Source: Trichaptum fuscoviolaceum
Lineage: Eukaryota; Basidiomycota; Agaricomycetes; Hymenochaetales; Trichaptaceae
DNA length: 64,000 bases
Assembly: GCA_910574455.1 (NCBI GenBank)
Contig: CAJSYZ010000010.1
Location: forward strand, 958,770 to 1,022,769
Reading direction: 5' to 3'
Made by a program: the position numbers and the translations under genes. Below the pieces are notes generated by a model. It saw nothing but the letters and a program-made list of their open reading frames with translations. It did no database searches and had not been told where the DNA came from. Shown one piece after another: positions 10,745 through 23,200 of the stretch (the stretch's first letter is position 1; every line of letters begins with the position of its first letter).

Positions 10745-13700
10745 TCACCGGATGAAAAAGCTGTGTCCCACAGCCAAGCTTGTCACTCCGGCACAGACGA
10801 AGAAGCCTAGCGGGTAGCCAGACGGATTTCCGTCTACACTGACCGACCACAGCTAACGAGATGATTAGAATTTTGGAAAAACTCGATATATAGGGACCTC
10901 AGGAATGCTCACATATCCGCCCAGTATAGGCCCGACAAATCGCGCGAAACTGACAATACTCTGTGCTATACCATTCGCATAGCCTAGAAGGTGCGGTGGG
11001 GTCACTGATACCAAAAATCGCTATCATTTAGCTTCCAACAGCGAAGATTGCCACCCACTATAATTGAGAAGAATCGCAACAGCTGTATAAGAGAAGGTGA
11101 TTCCTGCGAACCGCATCGCTCTGCGTCCGAAGAAGATTAGAGTCGGATAAACAACATCAATACAGTCTCGACTCACGTGCTGAACACCAGAGCTTAAAGA
11201 AAACGCAGTTAGTAAGGAGGTCGTTAACTGCGGATAAATGAGTCTTACCTGCCATGAGAATAGGGTTTCCATCATCGTCTGGGCTTGCCAGTGGCCGATA
11301 AAGTGTGACGGTAAGATAAGCAGGGATAAATAAGAGCGATCCAATGCGGAACATCGCTAAATGTGAAAATCGTCCGCGGGGAGGGCTAGAATTACGACTT
11401 TCAATAAGATTTCAAAGGTTGGCTTTTGGCGCAGACTTTCATACCCCATATTACTAGCAATACCAATCTTAAAGTCAGTGACGGGTTGAATAAGTGAAGA
11501 GAGTTTAATGTAGTACACTCACGGATAAAGATAGAACTGATATGCAATAGAGGCCAAACTCAGAAGAGCAACTAACATATAGGTAGGTTCATCAGTATCC
11601 GTCAAAATATGTCATAAGCGCTATACTTACTTAGCTGCGCAAAATGGCCGGGATTCAGATTGAGACCTCCACTTGAGTATTTGCTGATAGCAAAAACGTC
11701 ACAACGACATATCAATCAAGACTGATAAATGAACTTGAGGAACTAATGCCAACTTACGAAACAAGATAAGAAAGGAACACTTGGTCGTGCGTCGTGCTAT
11801 GTAGCGCTAGGAGACCATATTGAATGATAACGGCAATAGGCAATTGTGAAAACAATGAAGGCTGCGGCTGGGCGACCTCCTCAATGTGATCGGCCTGGAC
11901 TTCCCTTCTGGCCTGCTGAGGTTCTGGCGTGGACTGAGATCTGCCTTCGTAGATAGGCCTGAGCCCTTCTCCATGCGCTTCTTCTGAGTCAGGTCCTGCC
12001 GTGAAGTGACCCAAGGGATCGGGGCGCTCCAACGCTCCAGGGGACCGTAAGCCAGTGTGCGAGAATATAGCAGGCACGGTCGATGACACTCGCCTCTCGA
12101 GCGTATCACCGGCGACCTGTGCTATGGAGGGCCGGTGCGATGGACGTCGGGGGGAGCCAAGTTGCGTACGAGGGCCACTTGTTGAGGGGCGATGGGTTAT
12201 AGATGAAAGACGTCCTTGACGTGCTGGTGGTGAAACTCCAAGCGAATGAGGAGAAAGCGCTGATGTAGAGGAACGGCCCGGACGCGACGGGGATTCAACG
12301 TCAAGCATGCCACCTTCATCTTCTTCATCATCATGGAAAGGATCTTCGTCCTCTTCCAACTCAGACTCGGACAAAAAGACATCATCATTATCGGCATTGA
12401 TGGCTGCCGCAACCCACAAATCGGCAATATTTGTCACGACATTCTCGTTCGCCATGAGAAGTCGCTGTGCAAAATTCAGTTCGCCTTCCTCCACTCTCGA
12501 CTCTCTGCGGTCACCACCTGGGCCATGTACGTTGCTCATTCGCCTCCGGGCAACGGTGCTTGCCAAGCTGCCACGCCTACCTGCAAGACTCTGACTAATG
12601 CTAGCAACTCTCTTCTTATAGCTCGAGCTGTATCCATACGCCGACCCATCGGCTGGTGATGTCCGAGAAAACGTGCGCAACCGATTGTTGCTTGTCCGTC
12701 TTACCGATGTCGACAGAGGAACAGGTGGAGTTCCACCTCCTGACTCCGGCGAGTCTTCGTTATTGCCCTTCGAGAAGTAGCCCGAAAACTTCCTGGAGAC
12801 ATTGTGCTTCAGGCGATTTACTACTCCTGAGGGGCGTTCCTCCTCTGAGATGGTAGTCTCCTCCGGTATGGTATCAATTCCAGATGTCTTCTCTACAGGT
12901 AAACGGATAGCGCCTTCTCGGGGCCCACCATCATGTGCAAGGAAGAGAGATAGCATCGCACCTTGCAAACAATTAATGAGTACATGAAGTAAGGGAGACG
13001 TTGAAATTTTAACACACCTGTAAATGTGATGGACGCAGCGATCATTGTCGGCAGCAAGTACGGATACTTCACAAATAATGCTACCTTTCCGAATACACCG
13101 GGCCATTTTTTGGCAGGAGTTTCAACTAAGCATCATTCACATAGTCAGTCAACACCCTTGAGCGATTTCTTGGAGATGACTTACAGGCACCCCCAATGAT
13201 AGCGCCCGCAACACCTCCAAACCCCCAGCAAAATCTATCAGGAATGATTAGGATGATAGTCACGCTTCCTGAAGTGGCTGAGCTAACCCGAGAATCGCGT
13301 ACGCTCGCCCTTCGTTGCTCGGATTAGTAATTGTTACTATATTTCCACGTCCGACACCAATGGCTCCCGCAAAGACACCTTGTAGTAAACGAATTGACAT
13401 TGCTTGCGGCAGCGTAGTTGATGTACCAAAGGAAAGGCAGGTCAAAGAGCTGCCAAGTAATGATACAAACATTACAGTCCGGATTCCGTGCTTCTCAGAA
13501 ATGGTAGCCTAAATGCCAGTTCAGTATTGCAAGAGACATATTTAAATTAGGGTGGACTTGCCCATAACAAAGATGTCAGGAATTGCGTGATAAAGAAACA
13601 AGAAACTGGAGAGTAGTCAGTCCCATAACATTTAATGTGTAGAAGAGAGCTACCAAGGATGCCTGTCCAAAATCCAACATCCGCCTCATCATTGAAATTC

Positions 13701-14189
13701 CCAAAACCTAAGCACGATCAACATGAAGAGTATACAGTGTACAAGACAAACCCACCTTTAACCATAGGTAATAAAAACGGGGTTGATACATTTGCAGACA
13801 AAAACTCTCCAAGCATTACCTGATAAGCAATTGTCCTTCAACAAATGAATCAACAAAGGACGAAAGAGATTGAAACCCACAATGGAGAGGACAATCATAG
13901 GTAAGACGGGTAAGGGGCTGCTCAGCGTCTCGTCTGATGGCGCCAAAGCACTTGGAATAGGTGGCCTCTCCAGAGCTGCAGGCGAGCCTAGCTCTTCATC
14001 CACAATTCTTCTCCAAGGAGAATCTCGACTCGGTTTGGGTAGCCTGCCACTTAAAGAGAGTCTCTGACGCGTCGGCGTTGCATTGTCCGCAGCAGCAGGT
14101 CCGAATGGACTGTTGAAGGGTGATTCGACATTATCATCTACATCTTTCTGAGGCATAGAGCAGTTTCGTCTAGAATTAGGTGTAGCCAT
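10745..14189 (-). CDS. YCR023C-like MFS transporter, 16 exons
   Basis: Major facilitator superfamily membrane transporter of the yeast YCR023C type; substrate unknown. Exons (read downward): 14189-13881, 13819-13756, 13707-13654, 13605-13562, 13508-13288, 13234-13185, 13125-13018, 12961-11758, 11683-11631, 11571-11523, 11453-11445, 11385-11249, 11192-11177, 11120-11059, 11004-10913, 10852-10745. They sum to 2,580 nt, 859 residues, with phase intact throughout. Blocks such as LPVLPMIVLSI, ISEKHGIRTVMFVSLLGSSL, VFAGAIGVGRGNIVTI, GFCWGFGGVAGAIIGG and YANGIAQSIVSFARFVGPILGGYLW are typical of the family. Between the two transmembrane halves is a Ser/Arg/acidic loop of roughly 350 residues, predicted cytosolic and likely phosphoregulated. 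Intron 4 uses a GC donor (GCAAGT), and exons of 9 and 16 nt are present. The gene is divergent from the DUF6534 gene at 14897. Confidence 0.9.
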
Positions 14190-14896
14190 TGTGATAGGAA
14201 TAGTACATGGAAGTCAGAGTTTGAGGGATACAAGTCCGTCAGCGCCGTCACCCTGACTTGAGATGCTCCAGGAAGCGCAGTGACGTTCATCACCGACGCG
14301 TGGTCCAGAAAAGGCTATTTCAAGTTATTCGTCAGCGGACTCACAGCCCAAATTTGGGTAGTACCTCCGAACGGCGGTCGCCTTCACTGGCACTCACCGT
14401 GACCACTGGCATGCCAGTGCCACCGTAACGGTTCGGACGCTGAGTAAGTACTCTTTCCATCTACTTCCCTCTGTCAATTAATGTCGAAATTAAAAGATCG
14501 CAAGATGTCAAGGAGTATTAGAGGGCATAACAGCTAAATCATCCAGAACTCCTACTTCGCACTCATGTACAAAATAGAGGAACGAATGGTTGAGTTTTGC
14601 GCGATGCTTTAAGGCGATGAAATGAAGCCTCCCGGTATTCCAAATGGATCTGGTGATTTATTTTCTGATTAATCTCGCTTTGAACCGGCTATCGATGATC
14701 TGACTGTATGGAGCTACTTCGAAATCAACGGCGTATCTGTATGAGTTGTCTCATGACCATCATGTTACACCGTCGACACACTGTCCTCCGCCCTCTTGGC
14801 TCACTGGTCTCTACACCCTCACATTGCCGGTAGAATAAGAATCCCTAACCACCTCACAGAACAACAACACGGCAATTAAGAGAAGAAGTCAGCAAT
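14190..14896. promoter_or_regulatory. divergent intergenic region with a 16-bp palindrome
   Basis: About 700 bp between the start codons of the MFS gene (-) and the DUF6534 gene (+), so it must hold both promoters. It contains CACTGGCA at 14385-14392 and the perfect palindrome CACTGGCATGCCAGTG at 14404-14419, about 215 bp upstream of the MFS start codon. The same octamer recurs across the window. Function is inferred only from position and symmetry. Confidence 0.5.
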
Positions 14897-17523
14897 ATGG
14901 CTGATGCGGGAGACATGCGTCTATCGCTCTTTTTTGGTATGTTTTCAGCTACCCAGCTTCATTCCTGCAAGCTGAATGATAGCACAGGTCTTTTGTTTAC
15001 TTGCATGTCTGTCTATCTACATTTCATAGCAATTTATGAGACTTAATCTTGAACAAGGCTATTCGGAGCGGCGGTGGGCCAGGCAGCGTGGTACTATGCC
15101 GTATACAGGAACGACTCGGACTGGTTAATGCTCCTTGTAAGGTCGTTTGTGGTTGAACGAGTAGTTTTTGAGCTCACATTTGGCTCACTCCAGGTAGGAA
15201 TGGTGTTGTAGGGACTTTCGTTATTCAGAAGCTAGATGTGAAGTTTACTGGCGTCTTGCAAGAATTCTGAACCTAGCTCAATCCGTTCTGTTGTCTTTTG
15301 CGGCGTATTACTCAACGCTTTCTTGGCTCCATCCTTCGTCTCTTGACATGATCACTTGGTAAACTCGCATTCATATATTTGACAATAAGTTCTAAGAAAG
15401 TTGCGTTACAGGAGCCTCCCGGTGAGTCTCTTGTTGTGCAAACCGACATGTAGCTGATGACTCAAACAACGCCACAAGTCTTCGATTGCCGTCACAGTGA
15501 GTGCAAATTGTATTAAGTTGAAACACATTGTACACTAACTACATATGCACCACAATTACAGTACGTATTGACGTTCACTGTGCAATGGTAAGTATAGGAT
15601 CTCTGGGATATCATCGACAGGTCAATTTACCCCATTTGCACTATGTAGCTTCTTTCTTGGGAGAATTTGGATTAGTACGTTCCCATTACTTTACTAGTTT
15701 ACTTGATGCTAATATACCGATATGTCATCAGTGAGTCAGAAGAACAAACTGCTGACTACAGCGATTGTACGACGGATGTATTACCTCACGGAAGTCATAG
15801 CTGACCTTCCTCTTTCCTCGAAATAAAAAGGCCGTTCTCGTCATTCTTCAGATCAGTAAGTTATTACTAACTAGGAAACTCGTTCATCCTTGGTAAACTG
15901 TAATCTTCACTCATAGCATCCGGAATGGGTGCATTCGCCACACTGAAAATCTATAATTTCTCAAGCATTTTACTTAACGAGTCAAGGGTCGAACGCGCAG
16001 AGTATTTACTTGTCCCTTTCCTCCCATAATTTGCTTGTTGAGCAATCACTTTTTTATAAGTCTACAAATACCGATACTTGACATAACGTCGAAGACCAAG
16101 GTGCGTTGAGTGGTTCTCTCCCGGTCAAATGTAAATTAAGGTGCGATCGCTTACTAGCTTGGGATGTCGGTGCAAACGACAAGCAGCCTAGCCGCTGATC
16201 TATCAATCACAATCTCCTTGGTATATTTCATCAATCGACGAAGAGCCAACGACAACTCGTACGGAACATCTTATACCGCTTTCTGCATAGCTGACATTAG
16301 CTGCAGAATCTGGACGTCGAACTCAATTGTAAATAAACTACTTCTTTTGACGATCAGCACTGGGCTTCTTACAAGGTGAGTTAGGACTGAAATGTACAGT
16401 GGAGCTGGTTAATTGAACAACTTGCAGTCTCATAACTTTGACGAACCTTATTCTGGTAATTATTCGAGCAACTCGACTTCTACTGCGAGCAACTGACGAT
16501 GAGATGCAGTTTCAAACTATGGCACGATCCTACTACTGGCTCATCCCGCATGCGCTATCCAGTAAACGTGAGTTTGTGGAAATGTCTTCGGTAGAGTAGC
16601 AGTCACCGATTACATTACTTCTCTACAAATCTGAAGTTTATGTAAACTCGCTCTTCTCAACGTAAGTTTCAAGAATTACTCCCGAAAGCTTCTGTGTTCA
16701 TATGCTTGAATATATACACAGACTCAACTCTCGCCGATCTGTGCAAGAGCTTTTCCGGAGGAACTCTCAGCTGTTTCCTACCCCACCAACCATTTTGACC
16801 CCTCAACCCTCCAATGCTATGCTAAATAGAGAGCAAGAATCTAGGGGGCGTGACTTCGTTAACGATCATACGGGCGAACTTCTGTCTTCCACTACCTTCG
16901 TTGATTGTTACAGCCCTAGGTCTGGCGGTAGGAAAACGAAGGAAAAGTTACAGCTTGGCGAGGTATCGCCTAGTGTCATCCCAGAGGCTCTTATGTCATC
17001 AGCCTCGCCTCGTGTACCCGGATTATATCGTGGACCAGCTTCTGGGAGCGGACAATCCTCCCATCCCGCGCTTACTTCTATCTCGTCCCCAGATGACACG
17101 TGTATTGAGACACCTCCTAAACTACCTTGGTCCACCTCTCCAGCGTCCAACATGTGGACGCCCATATCAGGACACTCTGTCCACTCTTCTCGCTTTTCCA
17201 TGCATTACAACCCGGACAGCGACAACATAACTGGCATCTCGACCATCGTACCAAGCTTCATGCCAGTGCCCGACCCGAAGAGGATGACTGGTCGTTCTGT
17301 TGGGAGTGGATCTACGCGTTCCTCGCCGAGGTCGGGGCGAGTTTCGTCAAAATCCGCGAAGTCGAAGAAGTCAATGAAGTCCACTCGAAGCGTCCCTCAG
17401 ATAGGCTCGTTGAACTTCCCTTCGGAGATTCGGCTTACACTGGAATCTCGGGCTTCATCATCCGCATCTTTGCTCACCAATGGGAGCAACCCAGCCAGTT
17501 CTAGAGGCAGCGAGTTCTTTTGA
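14897..17523 (+). CDS. DUF6534 seven-transmembrane protein with disordered C-tail
   Basis: Integral membrane protein of the Agaricomycete-expanded DUF6534 family; function unknown. Exons I can justify: 14897-14936, 14988-15006, 15058-15136, an uncertain exon ending 15358, then 15412-15421, 15479-15496, 15562-15587, 15649-15674, 15732-15766, 15831-15855, 15917-15980, 16061-16100, 16158-16258, 16307-16375, 16428-16567, 16637-16661 and 16722-17523. Translated blocks include AAWYYAVYRNDSDWLMLL, TVQCFFLGRIW, KNKLLTTAIAVLVILQ, SSLAADLSITISLVYFINRR, the signature VNKLLLLTISTGLLTS and SLFSTLNSRRSVQELFR. The last exon adds a Ser-rich, basic cytosolic tail of about 265 residues with no domain. The join between 15136 and about 15265 is unresolved: more than one acceptor keeps the frame open. 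Six or more exons are only 10-26 nt long. Confidence 0.85.
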
Positions 17524-18772
17524 TCCCAAACCCACTCCTATGTTATTTTATTTGATGGTGGTAGAGGAATATTTATTAACATATTTAATGTAGCGGTACA
17601 TGGCCTTAATTCTGATACATGGTGCGTAGCTACAGCAATCGCAAAAGAATCTACCTGAACCATCTGTCATTGGTCGCAAACCTGCCAAAATGTTTGTGAA
17701 CAAGTTCAATGGAGCTCTAGATGCTATGGTTCAAGAGTTACACTAGTGGATACATCCATCAATTTATTCCCTTGACCAGGCCAGACGTAACATCTTTATA
17801 TGTTTGCTGTGGCATACCGGTGCTCTAAAAAGCTACCTGTCTGGTTACGAGACTAATACTGCACAAACCTCACATTGACAATTTCGGGAGAGCGGACCGT
17901 GTTCCGAATGATCTTGACTGAGTGGAAGCTAATAGTAGCGTCTTTACTAACTCACCGCCTAGCGTTGACGATAGGGCCCTCAGGAAAACGGAGAATATCC
18001 ATCGCTGGCGCTATGGTGCTCAGTACTTATCGGCAGCCCGTACAAGAATCAGCTGCAGTTCCATAGGCAACCCTGTGTCAGGACCGCGCGGGTGACCCAT
18101 TTTCACGAAGATGGCGAAAAAATTGCCGGACGCGTGCAACTTTTCGAAGCCACTCGCTGTTGTTGAGTTGAAGCATGAGAAAGGGGACTTTGCCATGTCC
18201 TTCGCATGACACATAGATATTTTCTTGATGTCAAGAAAGCAGAAAATGCTTCCGCCTCGGGAGACTCGGACCGTGATCAGCGAAGTATTAATATTTGCAA
18301 CTTCAAACAATTCGCGTGATAAGTCATAATAGAACACTGGCAGTTAGATAAGGACCACATAGCAAGAATTTTCCCCCTTGAATCCGATTGTCCTTTCAAA
18401 GTAACGGAATTGGTTGTCAGATACCAGCTTTGGCTGGATGTTAGTAGTGTTGATCTCGTTCCTTAATGACTGTGAGAGATACAATGAAGAAACGTCTATT
18501 TGTTGTGCAACGAGGCAGTTCAAGACATCGAAAAGCGGATTGCACCTTCCTTGGATCCTGCATGTTGACGAAGAGTGTGGACAGAGTTACGATAGTCTCG
18601 GTTGCTCCCGAGATAATTTAGACGCTCAATTGATTGAAGCTTATGTAATGAACTTAATATTATCACATGTGAACAAGGCAGGCACTTTATCTAGGACGGA
18701 ATGTAGCAGCCCTTGGGCATACTAACAACTTCTTCTTCTCTCCTCCCACCATCTCCCCCATCTTTCTCCGAA
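17524..18772. other. intergenic region
   Basis: No gene recognised. Open frames on both strands (for example 18020-18337 minus and 18414-18725 plus) lack domains and conserved splice patterns. One CACTGGCA copy lies at 18335-18342. A C/T-rich leader (about 18728-18770) directly precedes the perilipin start codon. Confidence 0.55.
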
Positions 18773-19984
18773 ATGGCGACAGAAGTGCAGACAGCGCCAG
18801 CAGCATCATCGTCGACAATGACCACCCCTCAGCTCACTGTCCTCACCCGCGTGGCGAGCATCCCTCTGATCAGTGACTCCTTGGCGGCAGTGCATTCCAC
18901 ACTCACTACCAATGCATACACCAAAACGCCCTACTCCGCAGCTCAGGCGATAGGCACCAAGGCTTATCGTGTCTCCGAGCCTTTCCAGGCTCGTCTTGGT
19001 CCTGTGATTGTTCGTGCAGACGGTCTTGCGAACAAGGCGGTGGATGTTGTCGAGAACAGATATCCATACCCTTTCCACGCCGCGACAGAAGAGATCTACG
19101 GTGCTCTTAAGCAGCGTGGTGATCATGCTTACGGAATTGCGAACAAAACCATCGACGATAAAGTTCGGACACCCGCTTTCGGTATTGCACAGGGCATTGA
19201 CCAGGTGAGCCTCCTAGCCTTATCTTCATTGCACTTGTTCTCAATTGAATTGCTTTTAAGAAATTTACACCTGTTGTAGATCGATTCGAAGTCGTGGTCA
19301 AGAAACTAAACGGCCAAGCTGTTGACACCGATGCGCCTGGGCCAGATACCCCCGCTGCTGATTCACCGAAGGACAAATTCCAGTACCAACGTGCTTATCG
19401 CCTCTCCATTGACCTCAAGGATTATATGTATGGTTACACAAGTGAGCAGATCAAGCAGATTCAGGAGCACAACGTGCTAGTGTGAGTTGTTTTTACTAAT
19501 AAATTGCGCAATAATCTTCTACTGACTATATGCTTTATGTTGTAGACAACGCGCCACCGCAACCGCTTATAACGTATCTGCTGCTTTATCTACATCCTAT
19601 GGCGCTGCTTCTGCTCGGATTCACGCACTTTCTGACACCTTGCTTCAAGAGCTCCACTCCCTTCAGGCATCCGCCGCGACTCTCCCCGCTCAGGCGCAGG
19701 CATCGCTACATGGTCTATCGGAGCGGATCGGTACAGTTATACGGAAGGTGAAGGAAGCTGCTGGCACAGACGCTCCAATATCCGACAAGCTTGTTATACT
19801 TCGTACCGCCGTGGAAGAACAAGTGCACCCACTTCTGGAAACCGCGACCGCAACCGTCCAGGGCGTAGTCAACGCCGCGAGAGGCAAGGTCGACGAGGTG
19901 AAGCCCACAGAACCTCTAGCACATTCGAATGGCGTGACGGTAAACGGTAATGGCACAACGAATGGCAATGGCGTAGCCCACTGA
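18773..19984 (+). CDS. perilipin-like lipid-droplet protein (MPL1/CAP20 type)
   Basis: Fungal perilipin homologue, coating lipid droplets and controlling access of lipases to stored triacylglycerol. Exons 18773-19204, 19261-19481 and 19546-19984 give 363 residues in continuous phase. The family hallmarks are LTRVASIPLISDSLAAVHSTL near residue 22, NAYTKTPYSAAQA, VIVRADGLANKAVDVVE and RYPYPF, followed by DKVRTPAFG and KFTPVVDRFE; these match the CAP20/MPL1 central domain. The C-terminal third is Ala-rich amphipathic helix sequence ending in an Asn/Gly-rich tail. No signal peptide or clear transmembrane span is present, as expected for a droplet-surface protein. Start ATG 18773 follows a pyrimidine-rich leader. 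The gene is convergent with the VPS3-like gene, with 267 bp between stop codons. Confidence 0.92.
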
Positions 19985-20251
19985 GTCGTGTGTATACTAT
20001 GTTTTTCTAGATTGCATTTCCTTTCGGTGTAGTTCATGTATTCTTTTCCCCGCTTTGATTGGTTTATTCCCTTATTCCCCCGATGGTCGATCCTTTATGC
20101 CTTCTCGATTACCGCTCCTCTCATTATGATCATTACTAGCCCTGCTCCCGACTCTTAGATTGATCCATAGACTATTATTATAAACCATGATTCATATGAA
20201 AAAAAAAACATGAAATAGAGAAATAATCAGAAACAAAAAGTATGGCTATCA

Positions 20252-23200
20252 CTACCTAACGCCTTCTGTCCGTAAATCGTTGTCGGGGCTATCTGCCACC
20301 GATTTTTGCTCATTCATCCGGATCTCGATGACATTGCTCGGCTCCAGCAGCGCAAGTTTTTCGTCGAAAACTTTCTCTCCACCCTCACCATCATCGTCTT
20401 CTAATGGCTCCTCGATAACGGCTCCCTGATCGCGCAGGGCAAGCCATGCGTTCTCAACGACCTGCGGAAACAAATGCAATGGAGATAAGATATGTCAGTT
20501 ACCCAGCTTAACATGCGATGCCATAAAGAGACCATAGAAGTTTTGCCAGCTCAGATCCGTAACAGACACAGCATTGGAAAATAGAGTTGATGAGGAAATA
20601 GCATATGATCCACAACGAAGGCGCATGAATAGCGCGAATGAAAACAAACGCCGAGAATTAGAATCACTGAATTTGACCATGTGGGCGAGTCAATTACGCT
20701 CGAGGTCGATGATGGCAGCTGTAGTTCGCCAAATGCTTGGCTTGATTGAAAGATATACTCGACAGACACGTGAAATCCACAAGGAATAGCTCGGTGTACG
20801 GATGCCGGAACACAAATTGAATAGAAAGTGGAGGAGCAAACAGCCGGGCCAGAGTGGAAGAAACGTACCTCGAGGTTTTGCCCAGAACTAATAGCTTTAA
20901 TGATCTGGCCCTCATGGCTTGCGTGCAGTGTTCGCCGAAAGGACCGCGTGAGGAAGGAAGACATTGCGCTAACTGGCCAGTCGGGTGGAACGAGTTGAAT
21001 GACCTGTGAGTGTCGCAATCGTCGTGGATCAAGGGGACAAAAGAGATAGCGAACGATTAAGTAAAAGTTTGCACATGAAATCGTTTGGGTAGAAAAAACC
21101 GAACGCACATCTACGACATCAAGATTCACCGCTTGAGCATTGAGGAGACGTGCCGTCCGGTTCATTGTCGATTCCCTGAAAAGTTTCGTTCAATTTCAAA
21201 AGCGCTTCGTAGATAGTCAAAGGAGTGCCGCACCCTCCGCTCATATACACCCTCAGTAGTACCTTCAATAGCTCACGTTTCGTGTTTTCGTCAGTGACCT
21301 TCGTACGAATGCTCGCGGTCGACATTTTGGAACCAGCTGTCGAGCCCATTCCTAAACCTGGTGCAACACCGGAAACTAGCGATGCCCATCGTTGCAGTCC
21401 GCATCGTTCTCCGATTGACCAGGCCACCTTGCTGGGAATCACGTCGCCACCCAACGTGCAATACGCCTCAGCTGTAGTATGGTCGTGTATTTCGTGTACA
21501 AGTGTAGAAATTGCTTCTTCATGACGACCAAGCTAAGTTATAACAGATCAATGACACGTATACTCAGAAGTTTGAATGAAGTATACCTTTCCCGACAGAA
21601 GAGCCAACTCAAGCCGCAGAATCTTTCTGTACTCTTGTATTCGTTTCAAAATATGTTCGGCGTCGTACAGATCGGAACCCTGCAAGAATAGAGCAGTCTT
21701 CAACCTGATGTCTCTACTGTTTGATTGCGGTGTCGTTGATGCGAAGTAGGAGAAGAAAGGCGAGTCATTGGGACTCGATGCATACGATGACGCTGAGTTT
21801 AGGATCAGTGGTTTGCTCTGTCAAGCAGTTAAGAGCAGCAAACCTTTGGCACGCCAGAGCTTTGATGTTGTCTCATCGGCAGCGCATTCTGTAAGTTGGT
21901 CCACATAGACATCTGCCAATTGGTCATGGAGAGAAGGGTCCTGAAAATAATTACACATTATTTCAGATCAATATATGTGATGATATTCCATTCAACACAC
22001 CTGGTTGCGCTTTTGTAAAACAAGGTATTCCAAATATTTTGTTCCCGCAAGTGGATTGGCAGCCTTAATCTCCTTGAGCAAGACCAACTCGTCGGCTTTA
22101 GATGTACGCTTCGAGTCGCGCGAGATAAGAAGCTGCGAAGCTTTTTTAGTGACGTTCAGCCAATTTCAGAGAGTAGCCTACCTTCAAGCCAAGATCGGCG
22201 TCTTTCGCTGTAAGCCATAACCCCCACCGCTGAATAAGAGATCTATTCGCGGTCTTCTTGAGGAGGTCTACCATATTTGATAGTGGGTCTCTGACATCTT
22301 CGTCCGTCCATACACCATCTGCGATCCTGATGCACGGACAACGTTTATTCACCTAAACATAATTAATGAATTGTAAACGTACTTTGACCAAGCTTCTAGA
22401 AGCTTGTCCTCATCCCCGGCCCTCGCGTAGAGTTTGCAAAGAGCGTTATACTGGCCATTCTTTGCAAGCGGCTCTTCTACTTCGGTCAGGACGATTTCGC
22501 TAGGACCATCTATGAGTGAGTACAAGTCCGCAGTGTCTTCTGATTCAGCCAGAATTTTTACAAGGACAGTGTCGATAACCTTTATGCGAATGACATCACC
22601 TGACTGATTAATTTGGAAAATGTCAAGCATTTTACGTACCGCATTGACGGACATATTCTGCGGTGCGTTGGACAACCCATTCAAGAGGCGACGTGTCCTT
22701 ATCTTACGCAGATACGACGCCAGCATATCTCGAGCTGTGGCGCACAAAACTCGTCGCAGCTCGGCGGTCGGCGGGGCAGTTCGCGTATCGGGTTGCATGT
22801 GGGGCGAATAATTCCGCACTATGTTGGCGACGACTGCCATCAGTCAATGCGCCCGAAAGTGAGCGAAGCAGGCGTCGGGGCGGGTTTTGTGGAATGAAAA
22901 GAAATGCGGATGGGGGTGGGGGTGCAAAGTAAGCTGCTTACCGATCTCTTCAATTGAATCCTCCTTAGGTAGGTGTTCAGCGACTCCTGCGAACATATCG
23001 ATTATTGGCGTCGCCTTGAGGAGATCACCACGAAGGTCGGGGAAGTATCGAACAAGTATGCGAGGATCCAGCTCTCCTGCAAGCAGATGCCGACCTGCAT
23101 CCTCGAAAAGTGTCTCTTCCAGACATCGGAAACCAATTCGCTGATAAACGTAACGAACCTCTTCAGAAAGGTCTTCGTCCGTTCCTCCTCGACTTGCGAG

